DNA of 64,000 nt. Origin: Lysobacteraceae bacterium NML08-0793 (GTDB lineage Bacteria; Pseudomonadota; Gammaproteobacteria; Xanthomonadales; Xanthomonadaceae). A program made the position numbers and the translations under genes. Shown here piece after piece: positions 21,746 to 29,237 of this stretch (positions are counted from its first letter, which is position 1; each line of letters opens with the position of its first letter). The notes beneath the pieces were generated by a model. It did not search any database, was not told the origin of the DNA, and saw only the letters and a list, made by a program, of their open reading frames with translations. The stretch is from assembly GCA_002798275.1 (NCBI GenBank), contig NWQR01000001.1:651672-715671 (forward strand), read 5' to 3'.

Positions 21746-21772
21746 ATTAGGCTTGACCCGAGACGTTGTCAA
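21744..21772 (-). promoter_or_regulatory. mraZ (dcw cluster) promoter
   Basis: A consensus TTGACA (21772-21767) and TAATGT (21749-21744) on the minus strand are separated by exactly 17 bases. The predicted start near 21737 gives a leader of about 75 bases before the mraZ ATG and lies within the MraZ boxes. Confidence 0.85.
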
Positions 21773-22020
21773 CAGCCCGCGCCTATTAATTTTCCCTGTC
21801 GTATCAATGCCTTGCGGCAAACTTCAGAAATAACTCTAAGGTTTATCCACAAGCCATTGTTGTGCTTAAAGTCACATTTCATACAGCCGCGATTCATGGG
21901 TTTTTGATGAATACGGCAACCACAGCTACCAAACATCGGCCAACTGCCCGCAAAGCGCTCGATTGCGTAAAAAAGAATGTGCGCCAATACGCGCCAAGGC
22001 TGGTGTCGCAGCAAAAATCG
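21773..22020. other. Intergenic region between rnpB and the mraZ promoter
   Basis: About 250 bases, more AT-rich than the flanks, with one DnaA-box match and no convincing gene. A short open frame on the plus strand from about 21901 has no ribosome-binding site and runs into the RNase P RNA gene. A directly repeated TTGGCGC near 21990 and a T run near 21980 (minus strand) lie after rnpB, but no clear terminator stem was found. Confidence 0.5.
21843..21851 (+). promoter_or_regulatory. Perfect DnaA-box sequence
   Basis: TTATCCACA, the high-affinity DnaA box, occurs once about 70 bp upstream of the dcw promoter -35 element. One 9-mer can occur by chance, and no cluster of boxes or AT-rich unwinding element is seen, so it is not an origin. 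Confidence 0.4.
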
Positions 22021-22370
22021 AAGTGGCGGAGTCGGCCGATAAGCCGGGTTCTGTCGTGGACAGTCATTCTTCTTGGCCTGCCATCACTGACAGGCTCCAG
22101 CAACCTACCCGGTGCCGACGCGGGTCACGCCATGACACCCTATTTGGTCTTGCTCCCGATGGGGTTTGCCGTGCCGGCCGGTTGCCCGGCTCGCGGTGCG
22201 CTCTTACCGCACCATTTCACCCTTACCGCGCCCAAAGGCGTGGCGGTATCTTTCTGTTGCACTTTCCGTCGGCTCGCGCCGCCCAGGCGTTACCTGGCAT
22301 CGCACCCTGTGGAGCCCGGACTTTCCTCGACACCCGAAGGTGCCGCGACTGTCTGGCCGACTCCGCCGCG
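22021..22370 (-). ncRNA. rnpB: RNase P RNA (bacterial type A)
   Basis: The catalytic RNA of ribonuclease P, which matures tRNA 5' ends. The terminal P1 helix is a 13-bp perfect pairing of 22355-22367 with 22025-22037. The minus strand reads, in order, CAGACAGTCGC, GAGGAAAGTCCGGGCTCC, ACAGAAAG, GGTAAGAGCGCACCG and, near the 3' end, AACCCGGCTTATCGG, all conserved landmarks of type A RNase P RNA. A TACAAT -10 element lies just upstream (22379-22374). Exact transcript ends are approximate. Confidence 0.97.
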
Positions 22371-22373
22371 CGC

Positions 22374-22379
22374 ATTGTA
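22374..22379 (-). promoter_or_regulatory. -10 element of the rnpB promoter
   Basis: TACAAT on the minus strand is 6-7 bases before the predicted 5' end of RNase P RNA. The -35 region, CGCTTG at 17-bp spacing, is weak. Confidence 0.55.
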
Positions 22380-22539
22380 GCGGTTTGGCATGGCAGCAAG
22401 CGCCTTCTCCTACTGCTTGCAATGAGGGAAGGTTGGGATGGGGGTTGCTTTGGAGTAGTTTGGCTTCTGGCAGAACTTCAGCGCCGGGATATGCGCCCGG
22501 CAGTGCACCGACTTTCTTTATCTTTACTAGATAGCCCCC

Positions 22540-23373
22540 TCATTGCCCGTACAACGCCTTGCGCGGCGCGCCACTCAATTCCGCGGCAATTTTGGCCGCA
22601 GTCGAGGGCGGCAGATGCGCAAGCAGCGCGCGATAAATGCGCAAGCCTTCGGCCAATTGCGCCTCGGCACTATCGGCAATGCCTTCTATCAGCACCACAA
22701 ACTCGCCCTTTTCCTGATTGGCATCGGCATCCACTTGCGCTGCGATTTCAGCAAGACTGCCATCGAGCACGGTTTCAAACAGCTTGGTCAATTCCCGCGC
22801 CAGCACGGCCGGGCGTGCAGCGCCCAATATTTCGCCGGCATCGTGCAAAAAGTCGCGGATACGGTGCGCGGATTCATAAAAAATCATCGTGCGAGCTTCA
22901 TCGGCCAATGCCTGCAAACGCTCACGTCTTGCCCCGGACTTGGCCGGCAAAAAACCCTCGAACACGAAGCGATCGCTTGGCAACCCCGCCACCGAAAGCG
23001 CGGCAATCAAGGCCGATGCGCCTGGCACCGGGCTGACACGCACCCCCGCCTTACGCGCAGCCCGCACCAAGCGGAACCCAGGATCACTCACCAGCGGCGT
23101 ACCCGCATCAGAAATCAGCGCCAGCGACTCCCCAGCCAGAAGCCGCGTCAGCAATTTTTCCGTCAGCGCTTCTTCGTTGTGCTCATGCAATGCCAGCAGC
23201 GGTGTATCAATGCCGAATTGCTGCATCAGCGGCCGGCTATGGCGCGTGTCTTCGGCACAAATGGCCGCGACCTGGCGCAAGGTTTCCACTGCACGCGGGC
23301 TGAAATCGCCCATATTGCCGATGGGTGTTGCCACCACATACAAAGTGGCGGATGAAGCAGATGAAGGCGGCAT
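22540..23373 (-). CDS. rsmI: 16S rRNA (cytidine-1402-2'-O) methyltransferase
   Basis: Adds the 2'-O-methyl group to C1402 of 16S rRNA, the nucleotide that RsmH also modifies. The 277-residue SAM-dependent tetrapyrrole-methylase-like protein shows LYVVATPIGNMGD at the N-terminus, AEDTRHS near residue 40 and SDAGTPLVSDPG near residue 88. It is divergent from lpoA; this rsmI-lpoA-yraN arrangement is widespread in gammaproteobacteria. Confidence 0.96.
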   Translation of the reverse strand: MPPSSASSATLYVVATPIGNMGDFSPRAVETLRQVAAICAEDTRHSRPLMQQFGIDTPLLALHEHNEEALTEKLLTRLLAGESLALISDAGTPLVSDPGFRLVRAARKAGVRVSPVPGASALIAALSVAGLPSDRFVFEGFLPAKSGARRERLQALADEARTMIFYESAHRIRDFLHDAGEILGAARPAVLARELTKLFETVLDGSLAEIAAQVDADANQEKGEFVVLIEGIADSAEAQLAEGLRIYRALLAHLPPSTAAKIAAELSGAPRKALYGQ

Positions 23374-23435
23374 TCGTTTCTCCGGAGCTTGCGCGGGTAG
23401 AATCGTAAAGCAAACATTCCAGAGAGTTTCCAGAC

Positions 23436-24758
23436 ATGCGCAACGCTCATCTTCGTGCCCTCTTGCTGGCCGGCCTTCTGGGGCTGACCGGCTGTACCAG
23501 CAGCCCGGTCATCACCACTGTCAAGGAGCAACCCGCCCCCAGTGCCTTTACCGAGGCTCACCAACTGGCGCAGAGCGATGCCCAGGGCAATGCCCGCCAA
23601 ATCGAAGCCCTGCTAGCCACGCTGGATAACGCCAGCCTTTCCCGACACACCGCAGCCCTAGCAACCAATGACCCGCTATACGCACTGGCCAGCCGCGCCA
23701 TGCTGCGTCGCGGCCTGACCCCGCCGCACCCGGTCGAGCGCGGCCCCGACCTGTCCAGCCGCGCACCGGCCGCCGCCGATGGCTACCGCCCCCCGAATGC
23801 ACTGGCGGTACTGCTGCCCCTGACCGGCAACATGGCCGCTGCGGCAAAGCCGGTACGCGATGGCCTGATGGCCGCCTATTACGCCGAACAACGCAGCCGC
23901 CCCCCGGTACGTTTTTACGACACCAGCGCCGGGGTGATCGCCGCCTACCAGCGCGCCGTTGCCGAAGGTGCCGACTATGTCATCGGCCCATTGCAGCGCG
24001 GTGAAGTGGATGTCTTGTTCGCCCAAGGCCAATTGCCGGTGCCGGTACTGGCGCTCAATCGCGGCGAACGCGAGCCCCCAGAAACCCATATCGCCTTCTC
24101 GCTGGCGCCCGAAGACGAAGGGATTGCCGCCGCCGAGTGGCTGATTGCCCGTCAAGCCAATCGCGCAGTGGTGATTTTGAACCCCGGCGATGATGCTCTG
24201 CGCCGCGCCGCCAATGCATTTTCTGAACGCCTGCACCAGCGCGGCGGCCAAGTGGTTGAAACCGTGCGTCTGGATGAAGCGCCCACCCGCCTCAACGCCG
24301 CTGCTGCCAATGCCCCGATTGATGCGGTGTATTTCGCCATCCGTGGCGAACAAGCACGCAGCCTGATGCCGCAAATCAACCAGAATCCCGCGCTCGCCAG
24401 CGCTGCACGGATTGCAGCAAGCCAAATCACCAGCGGCACCGGCAATGCAGAAGAAAACCGCCTGCTTGACGGCATCGTTTTCCCCGGCGAATCCCTGCAA
24501 ACCCGCACCGTATCCGGCATCCCCAGCAACCCCGGCGCACTCACCCCGACCGCCCGTGGCGCAGCCGCCCGCTTGTTCGCCTTCGGGCATGATGCCTGGC
24601 TGATTGCCGCCTATCCCGAGCGACTTTCCCGCCCGCGTGAAGCGGGTCTTGGCGGCGCCACCGGCGTATTGAAGCTAGACGGCTTTGGCAATATCACCCG
24701 CACCCCGGATTGGTCCGTGCTGCGCGGTGGCGTTGCCCTGCCCTACAGTGACCGCTGA
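23436..24758 (+). CDS. lpoA: Penicillin-binding protein activator LpoA (LppC family lipoprotein)
   Basis: An outer-membrane lipoprotein of the family that activates PBP1A from outside. The 440-residue precursor has a signal peptide with lipobox LTGC (Cys at about residue 20), a short helical N-terminal part and a periplasmic-binding-protein-like C-terminal domain beginning near ALAVLLPLTGNMAAAA (about 124). It is much shorter than E. coli LpoA (about 680 residues) because most of the N-terminal TPR-like domain is missing. The yraN start overlaps its end. Confidence 0.9.
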   Translation: MRNAHLRALLLAGLLGLTGCTSSPVITTVKEQPAPSAFTEAHQLAQSDAQGNARQIEALLATLDNASLSRHTAALATNDPLYALASRAMLRRGLTPPHPVERGPDLSSRAPAAADGYRPPNALAVLLPLTGNMAAAAKPVRDGLMAAYYAEQRSRPPVRFYDTSAGVIAAYQRAVAEGADYVIGPLQRGEVDVLFAQGQLPVPVLALNRGEREPPETHIAFSLAPEDEGIAAAEWLIARQANRAVVILNPGDDALRRAANAFSERLHQRGGQVVETVRLDEAPTRLNAAAANAPIDAVYFAIRGEQARSLMPQINQNPALASAARIAASQITSGTGNAEENRLLDGIVFPGESLQTRTVSGIPSNPGALTPTARGAAARLFAFGHDAWLIAAYPERLSRPREAGLGGATGVLKLDGFGNITRTPDWSVLRGGVALPYSDR

Positions 24759-25116
24759 ACACCTGAAAACCGGACAGGCGGCAGAGCAGGCCGCCTGTCG
24801 CTGGCTTGAAACGCACGGCCTGCGCCTGATTGCGCGCAATCAACGCTGGCGCGATGGCGAGCTGGATTTGGTTATGCGCGATGGCGACATTCTGGTATTT
24901 GTCGAAGTACGCTACCGTGCCAGCAACCACTACGGCGGCGCAGCCGCTTCCATCACCTACGGCAAACAGCAGCGCCTGATTCGCGCTGCCGGACATTTCC
25001 TCGCCACACACCCGAAACTTGCACAACTGCCCTGCCGATTTGATGTCATCACCGCCTGCGGCGACCCGACGGCACCTCAAATCGACTGGCTGCGCAATGC
25101 CTTCAGCGCTTATTGA
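24748..25116 (+). CDS. yraN: YraN family endonuclease-like protein
   Basis: A 122-residue protein of UPF0102, a restriction-endonuclease-like fold of unknown function. The core motifs are visible: GQAAEQAACRWLE, LIARNQRWRDGELDLV (GE-x-D-hydrophobic) and FVEVRYRAS, which match the family's D/E-V-K/R-like active-site pattern. The GTG at 24748 overlaps the lpoA stop by 11 bases and gives the usual family length; an in-frame ATG at 24685 would add 21 residues read inside lpoA. Confidence 0.9.
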   Translation: MTAEHLKTGQAAEQAACRWLETHGLRLIARNQRWRDGELDLVMRDGDILVFVEVRYRASNHYGGAAASITYGKQQRLIRAAGHFLATHPKLAQLPCRFDVITACGDPTAPQIDWLRNAFSAY

Positions 25117-25668
25117 TTGCCTTCAACGCCAGTCGCCGCCTGCCGCGCACGATTGTCGATACTCTGCACAATCTTGCCACCATGCAGCACCAGCACCCGA
25201 TCAGCGCTGGCGATGGTTTCCGGGCGGTGCGCCACAATTACGCGGGTGATGTCGAGCTGCTTGACCGCCGCATTTACCCATTGCTCGTTGTGGATATCCA
25301 GATGGCTGGTAGTGACCTGCTTCCTCCAGCGTCAACACCCGCTTGCCGATGGCCGGGTCAAGTATCACCAGCTTGCGGCCACTGACTTTTTGCAGCACTA
25401 CAAAATGATTCAAATCCCAATGCAGCACACAGGGCAAGGCCAGCTTGTCCAGGTCACCCATATCCAAGCACAATGCCCGGGTTTTGAAACCCAACGCCTG
25501 CGCGATATGGATCAATTGCGCCAGCTTGGCGCCTTTCAGCGACAGCGGAAACCGCTGACGCAGCTCCGGCAGCGACAACTCAAGCCCATGATGCCCTGCC
25601 ACCATCGCCAAAGAAGCCAGACCACATTCAGCGGCTTCGGATTGGTAAATAGAATTCACAACATCCAA
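25110..25668 (-). pseudogene. Internally deleted C39-peptidase bacteriocin/peptide ABC transporter
   Basis: Two pieces of one ABC exporter gene are fused out of frame. The 5' piece (25668 to about 25317) encodes an intact C39 double-glycine peptidase domain with Gln9, catalytic Cys15 (EAAECGLASL), His88 (HWDLNHF) and Asp104 (LDPAIG). The 3' piece (25316-25110, shifted one frame) encodes the end of the ATPase: a D-loop-like TSHLD, the H-loop VAHRPETIASADRV and the tail. The six-helix membrane domain, Walker A and the signature motif are all absent. The peptidase frame then runs on into nonsense to 25201. Full-length relatives (about 700 residues) cut and export GG-leader peptides. Starts at TTG 25668 or GTG 25659 are both weak. 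Its 3' end overlaps yraN convergently by 7 bp. Confidence 0.85.
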
Positions 25669-25680
25669 AAAATAAAAAAG

Positions 25681-26490
25681 TCAGTAACCACTAACCAGAT
25701 ATCGAGCAGGAGGAGATGCCGTTATTTTAGGAAGGTTAACAACTCCATCATGAGCATGATCAATATCATCGCCAGCAATAAACTTAAAAAATACCGAGTC
25801 CGGCTCAACCACCCCCACTCTAATTACACCGCATCCGGATGGGGTACAGCCCCAAGCCCAGCCAGTAAAATTGACATACACTGTTAACGGCTGAAGCTCT
25901 CTCAACCTATAACCAATTGACTGATGCGGATAACGCTCCCTACCTGGTGACTCGGAAGAATGAAAGCTGCCGAACAAGCCAAGAACAACAGATTCAGGAA
26001 ATTTGTCCTTTGCTGCCAGAATGGTTTCTGCCATCGCCATATCTCGATCTTCATCCCAAAATCCGTCATCAAGCAAAAGAGAAATCTTGGCTCCACTTTT
26101 TCTTAATTTATGGACGCGCATAATTAATTCAAGCATCGCAACACTTGACCTGCCATCCCTAAGTTTTTCGCTTTGCCAGAATGAAGAATTAATAAGCCTC
26201 TCACGATCAGCACGCTTTCCATCTGATGCCAAAAACTGCTCAACTGCCACTTGTTCGCTCCGAGGAAGCTCAAGTGCAAAGATTACATTTCTTCCAGACC
26301 CAGCTAAAACACAGGCATGTTCGACTGCCAAGGAAGGAATTTCATTTGTCCCGTGAATTTCCCCAATCAAAGTGACCTCTGAAAACGGAATTTCCGCCAT
26401 AGGAAAGCATTTGAAATCATTTGCCAACAACCGAGCCGGAACCATTGTCAAGGACAAAAAAACCCATCCCCAAAAAACATTAATTCTCAT
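25681..26490 (-). CDS. Secreted protein of the ChaN/TraB/erythromycin-esterase-like superfamily (uncertain)
   Basis: A 269-residue protein with an N-terminal signal peptide (hydrophobic 4-20, AxA-like cleavage near LLAND). The motif LIGEIHGTNEIP at about residue 42, an ELPRSEQ stretch, a strand-like KISLLLDDG and LGLFGSFHSS near 190 resemble the GE-x-H and G-x-x-H motifs of the ChaN/Tiki/EreA group, whose members bind haem or hydrolyse peptides or esters. The exact family is not certain. The ATG at 26490 has GGAGA 7 bases upstream. The gene is clearly more AT-rich than the chromosome around it, overlaps an upstream 88-codon frame, and ends 12 bp before the transporter relic, so it was probably acquired. 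Confidence 0.7.
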   Translation of the reverse strand: MRINVFWGWVFLSLTMVPARLLANDFKCFPMAEIPFSEVTLIGEIHGTNEIPSLAVEHACVLAGSGRNVIFALELPRSEQVAVEQFLASDGKRADRERLINSSFWQSEKLRDGRSSVAMLELIMRVHKLRKSGAKISLLLDDGFWDEDRDMAMAETILAAKDKFPESVVLGLFGSFHSSESPGRERYPHQSIGYRLRELQPLTVYVNFTGWAWGCTPSGCGVIRVGVVEPDSVFFKFIAGDDIDHAHDGVVNLPKITASPPARYLVSGY

Positions 26491-26746
26491 CATCACTCTC
26501 CGCAATAAATACTTCAGAAAGACCCTCTGAAAACAACATTAAATATGAAACAAGAGAAGATCGCTCACGCCCAATTTCGACCAGAATCCCCCACCTCTTC
26601 GGATAAAAGATTGAATAACTTTCCATCTCAATAAAGTTTAACCCAAAAGGTAAAGAACCGTCAGAAAAATTACTCACCAACAAGCCCCCACCCACACCCC
26701 CTGCAAGATCGAAAGCAGAACAAAGAATACCAAGTATTTTATTCAT
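26480..26746 (-). CDS. Hypothetical 88-residue protein, possibly 5'-truncated by an IS
   Basis: No family recognised. The frame starts with a hydrophobic stretch MNKILGILCSAFDLAGGVGG and ends in an acidic tail ESDDEN. It is AT-rich like the following gene, whose start it overlaps by 11 bases. The ATG at 26746 is 3 bases from the edge of the insertion sequence and has no good ribosome-binding site, so the original gene may have begun upstream and lost its 5' end. The glycine-rich AGGVGGG could suggest a GG-type leader given the C39 peptidase relic nearby, but this is speculative. Confidence 0.45.
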   Translation of the reverse strand: MNKILGILCSAFDLAGGVGGGLLVSNFSDGSLPFGLNFIEMESYSIFYPKRWGILVEIGRERSSLVSYLMLFSEGLSEVFIAESDDEN

Positions 26747-26749
26747 CCA

Positions 26750-26766
26750 GGTCTTAGGAAGTTAAG
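26750..26766 (+). repeat. Left terminal inverted repeat of the IS
   Basis: GGTCTTAGGAAGTTAAG, exactly complementary in inverted orientation to 27477-27493. Confidence 0.9.
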
Positions 26767-26769
26767 GAT

Positions 26770-27447
26770 TTAGATTGGCTGCTCTCTCAGCATTTTCATC
26801 AGAAGCTTGTAAAGGTTATCGCGTCGATGGTTGAAGCGAAACTCTGTCTCTTTGAGGTGCAGGTAAAACATGTTTTTCCGAATTCCCTTCATCTTGGACA
26901 AGCGTAGCTTGGCGTATGCCCAGAACGATTCAATGCCGTAGATGTGAGACTGGTCATTGGCAAACTCGTTGCTCCCATGATTGACCCGCAAGTGCTTGGC
27001 ATAGCCCATATCGACCAAGCCGTGATAGCCCCGCCATCCATCGCTGTGGATGACACTGTCCAATGCCACCTTACCCCGTATCGCCTTGCGTAGCGTGGCT
27101 TTCTTGACATCAGGAACGATCTCGGTAGCAACCCATCCATTGCGTTTGAATAGCCCAAATACAATTGTTTTGCTGCCTGTACCACGCCCGCGCTTGCCGC
27201 GTACACGGCGCGGTCCAAAGTAGGATTCATCGACCTCAATCTGACCAGACCATGGGCTGTGTTTTTCACACTCGACTGCTATGCGCTCACGCAGCTTGAT
27301 ATAGATTGAGTTGATGGAGTGCAGGCTGATTCCGGTCAGCCTAGCAGTATCAGAGGCTGACAAGTCCAATGCGAAGTAACGCAGGATTTGACGAAAGTTC
27401 TTCTCTGCGATTCGGGAACGGTTGTAGTACCTGTTTTTTCCAGTCAT
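26770..27447 (-). CDS. IS1595-family transposase (IS1016 group)
   Basis: A 225-residue DDE transposase. A helix-turn-helix region (about 11-55) is followed by the catalytic core with Asp73 (VDESYFG), Asp136 (IHSDGWRGY) and Glu173 (GIESFWAYAK). KRGRG and LHLKETEFRFNHR match IS1016-type enzymes. The frame is complete and all catalytic residues are present, so the element may still be active. It fills nearly the whole element. Confidence 0.93.
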   Translation of the reverse strand: MTGKNRYYNRSRIAEKNFRQILRYFALDLSASDTARLTGISLHSINSIYIKLRERIAVECEKHSPWSGQIEVDESYFGPRRVRGKRGRGTGSKTIVFGLFKRNGWVATEIVPDVKKATLRKAIRGKVALDSVIHSDGWRGYHGLVDMGYAKHLRVNHGSNEFANDQSHIYGIESFWAYAKLRLSKMKGIRKNMFYLHLKETEFRFNHRRDNLYKLLMKMLREQPI

Positions 27448-27476
27448 TACAGAAGCTTAGCTCACCATTGGAGCGG

Positions 27477-27493
27477 CTTAACTTCCTAAGACC
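27477..27493 (-). repeat. Right terminal inverted repeat of the IS
   Basis: Reverse complement of 26750-26766 with no mismatch; it marks the upstream end of the transposase gene. Confidence 0.9.
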
Positions 27494-27555
27494 CAAATGA
27501 AAATTGACTGCCGGTTTTGCGGCAACTTCCAAGCTCAACTGCCACACGTAGAACA

Positions 27556-27578
27556 AAGCCCGGCGTGTGGCCGGGCTT
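27556..27578 (-). terminator. Terminator of the LytTR regulator gene
   Basis: A 9-bp GC-rich stem (27556-27564 with 27570-27578) with a 5-nt loop, followed on the minus strand by TTTGTTCT. It lies 66 bases after the regulator stop codon. Confidence 0.7.
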
Positions 27579-27643
27579 CAACGGGCTGGGCAGGCTCAAC
27601 CCCGGCGCTCTGCCTAAAGGGCAGAAGCGCCGCCGTTGCCTTG

Positions 27644-28366
27644 CTAAACCCAGTCGCGCATCGCCTCGCGCAGCTCCGGCAGGCAGCGGCGACTGACATC
27701 CAGCGGTTTTTCCACCCCGTGCAGCCAGACATGGGCTTTGCCATCGCTGTCTCGCCACAGTTCCTTGAGTGCATCGCGGGCAATCAGGCAATTGCGATGG
27801 ATGCGCAAGAAACGCTCGCCAAATTCTTCTTCCAGCGATTTCAGGCTTTCTTCAATCAGGTCTTCGCCACCGGTATGGTGCACCACTACATATTTTTCCT
27901 CGGCCTGAAGATAGTGAATATCCACTACCGGAATCAGCCGCATATGCCCGCCCAAGCGTGCACATAACTGGGTTCTGACATGCGCAACGGGAACGGCTTG
28001 CGATACGCCCAAACGCTGCCGTGCCCGGCGCAGGGTTTCTGCCAATCGTTCGGCGCGCAGCGGTTTGACCAGATAATCCAATGCGGCGTTATCGAATGCT
28101 GCCAGCGCGTGCTCATCGTAGGCGGTGCAAAAGGCAAGCAACGGCGGCGCTGCCAATTGCTGCAACTGCCGGGCCACTTCCAGCCCGGTCATGTCCGGCA
28201 TATGGATATCCAGCATCACCAAATCGGGATGATGGGTATCACAGGCCAGCAGGGCACTATGGCCGTCGCCGACTTCGGCCACGATTTCCACGTCGGCCTC
28301 GCGCTGCAACAAGGTGCGCAGCCGGGCGCGCGCCAGCGGTTCGTCATCGACAATCAAGACTTTCAT
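27644..28366 (-). CDS. LytTR-family response regulator (AlgR-like)
   Basis: A two-component response regulator of 240 residues. The receiver domain (1-115) has the acidic pocket DDE (7-9), phosphoacceptor Asp53 (MLDIHMPD) and Lys in LVKP. The C-terminal LytTR DNA-binding domain (about 135-238) shows the HYLQAEEKYVVVH and FLRIHRNCLIA motifs. It is close to AlgR, which controls envelope polysaccharide and pili in pseudomonads and xanthomonads. No sensor kinase gene is adjacent, so its partner is elsewhere. Confidence 0.92.
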   Translation of the reverse strand: MKVLIVDDEPLARARLRTLLQREADVEIVAEVGDGHSALLACDTHHPDLVMLDIHMPDMTGLEVARQLQQLAAPPLLAFCTAYDEHALAAFDNAALDYLVKPLRAERLAETLRRARQRLGVSQAVPVAHVRTQLCARLGGHMRLIPVVDIHYLQAEEKYVVVHHTGGEDLIEESLKSLEEEFGERFLRIHRNCLIARDALKELWRDSDGKAHVWLHGVEKPLDVSRRCLPELREAMRDWV

Positions 28367-28393
28367 CTTCCCCCCTCCCCGTTTGTTTCCGCA

Positions 28394-29068
28394 TCAAGGC
28401 GATGCAGAAAACCGCTGTTCAAACCAGTGGCCAAGATCGCGGATTTCCTCGGCACAGACTTGGTGCATCATCGGGTACGCATGCCAGTCCACCTCGAAAC
28501 CGGCATCGCGCAGCATATCGCGGCTGCGTCTGCCGCCGCCATAAGGCACCACCGGGTCATGCAGGCCATGCGCCATAAAGACCGGCTGCTGACGGGCGGC
28601 ATCCGTCAACTTTGTCATGCTGCCCATCCCCAGCGGCAGATAAGTGGACAATGCGACCAGCCCCGCCAATGGCGTGGTGCGTTCAATCCCAGCGGCCAAG
28701 GTAATCGCCCCGCCTTGCGAAAAACCGGCCAGAAAAATCCGCTCTGCCGGAATGCCGCGCTCGATTTCACGGGCAATCAGGGCTTCAATCTGCACCACCG
28801 ACTCTGCCACGCCTTCGGCATCGGCACGATTGGACAAGTCCATATCGCGGATGTCATACCAGCCGCGCATCGGCACACCGCCATTGATGGTGATGGGGCG
28901 CACCGGCGCATTGGGAAATACAAAGCGCAAGGCCGGCCAGTCTTGGCCAATCAGCTCCGGCACAATCGGCTCGAAGTCATGTGCATCCGCCCCCAGGCCA
29001 TGCAGCCAGATAACTGCCCATTGCGGCTGCTGGCCGGTTTCGCGCTCAATGCAATCAGGAATCGACAC
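28394..29068 (-). CDS. Carboxylesterase/phospholipase-type alpha/beta hydrolase
   Basis: A small esterase of the dienelactone-hydrolase/APT1-like group, 224 residues from the chosen start. The sequence shows AVIWLHGLGADAHDFEPIVP, the nucleophile elbow GFSQGG, an acidic residue in GLHDPVVPY and a histidine in YPMMHQVC, giving the Ser-Asp-His triad. GTG at 29068 is preferred because homologs start here and GAGAG lies 8 bases upstream; an ATG at 29110 would add 14 residues. It is cytosolic. It lies 27 bp upstream of the LytTR regulator gene on the same strand, so the two may be cotranscribed. Confidence 0.9.
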   Translation of the reverse strand: MSIPDCIERETGQQPQWAVIWLHGLGADAHDFEPIVPELIGQDWPALRFVFPNAPVRPITINGGVPMRGWYDIRDMDLSNRADAEGVAESVVQIEALIAREIERGIPAERIFLAGFSQGGAITLAAGIERTTPLAGLVALSTYLPLGMGSMTKLTDAARQQPVFMAHGLHDPVVPYGGGRRSRDMLRDAGFEVDWHAYPMMHQVCAEEIRDLGHWFEQRFSASP

Positions 29069-29144
29069 GTTGATGACTCTCGCAAATGATGAAAGCCCAT
29101 AGCCTGACATGATTTTCTGCCTGCGGCGAGATGGCGGCAAAACA

Positions 29145-29169
29145 AAACCCGGCATTGGCTACCGGGTTT
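29145..29169 (-). terminator. Terminator of the tRNA-Ile transcript
   Basis: An 8-bp stem (29145-29152 with 29162-29169), followed on the minus strand by TTTTGTTTTG, lies about 70 bases after the tRNA 3' end. Confidence 0.75.
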
Positions 29170-29237
29170 GGAGTTCAAGCATAGTCGGGTTGGTGGGCTG
29201 CTGAATATGCAGCGGCTCCCCGCGGCTCATGGATGAT

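Larger units (their letters stand above)
26750..27493 (-). mobile_element. IS1016-like insertion sequence (IS1595 family)
   Basis: A 744-bp element bounded by 17-bp perfect terminal inverted repeats and carrying one transposase gene. Family members usually leave an 8-bp target duplication; the flanks here (TTCATCCA on the left, CAAATGAA on the right) do not match. Either a flank was lost by a later deletion or the element arrived by recombination. Confidence 0.88.

Noticed and set aside
21843..21851. A replication origin near the DnaA box and rnpB
   Set aside because: Only one box is present, there is no AT-rich unwinding region, and no dnaA, dnaN or gyrB is nearby.
21980..22008. A terminator stem after rnpB
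   Set aside because: The repeated TTGGCGC is a direct, not inverted, repeat; no clear stem forms.
21862..22380. A plus-strand open frame across the RNase P RNA region
   Set aside because: Most of it is the antisense of rnpB, whose conserved motifs and P1 helix are unambiguous. It has no ribosome-binding site.
25117..25887. A plus-strand open frame opposite the C39 relic
   Set aside because: It is antisense to a recognisable peptidase and ATPase fragment and to the AT-rich secreted gene. Its product matches nothing.
25681..27493. A complete new peptide-secretion or immunity system in the islet
   Set aside because: The exporter is deleted, no clear precursor peptide is seen, and the two unknown genes are not tied to it by sequence. 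It is kept as a lead, not a system.
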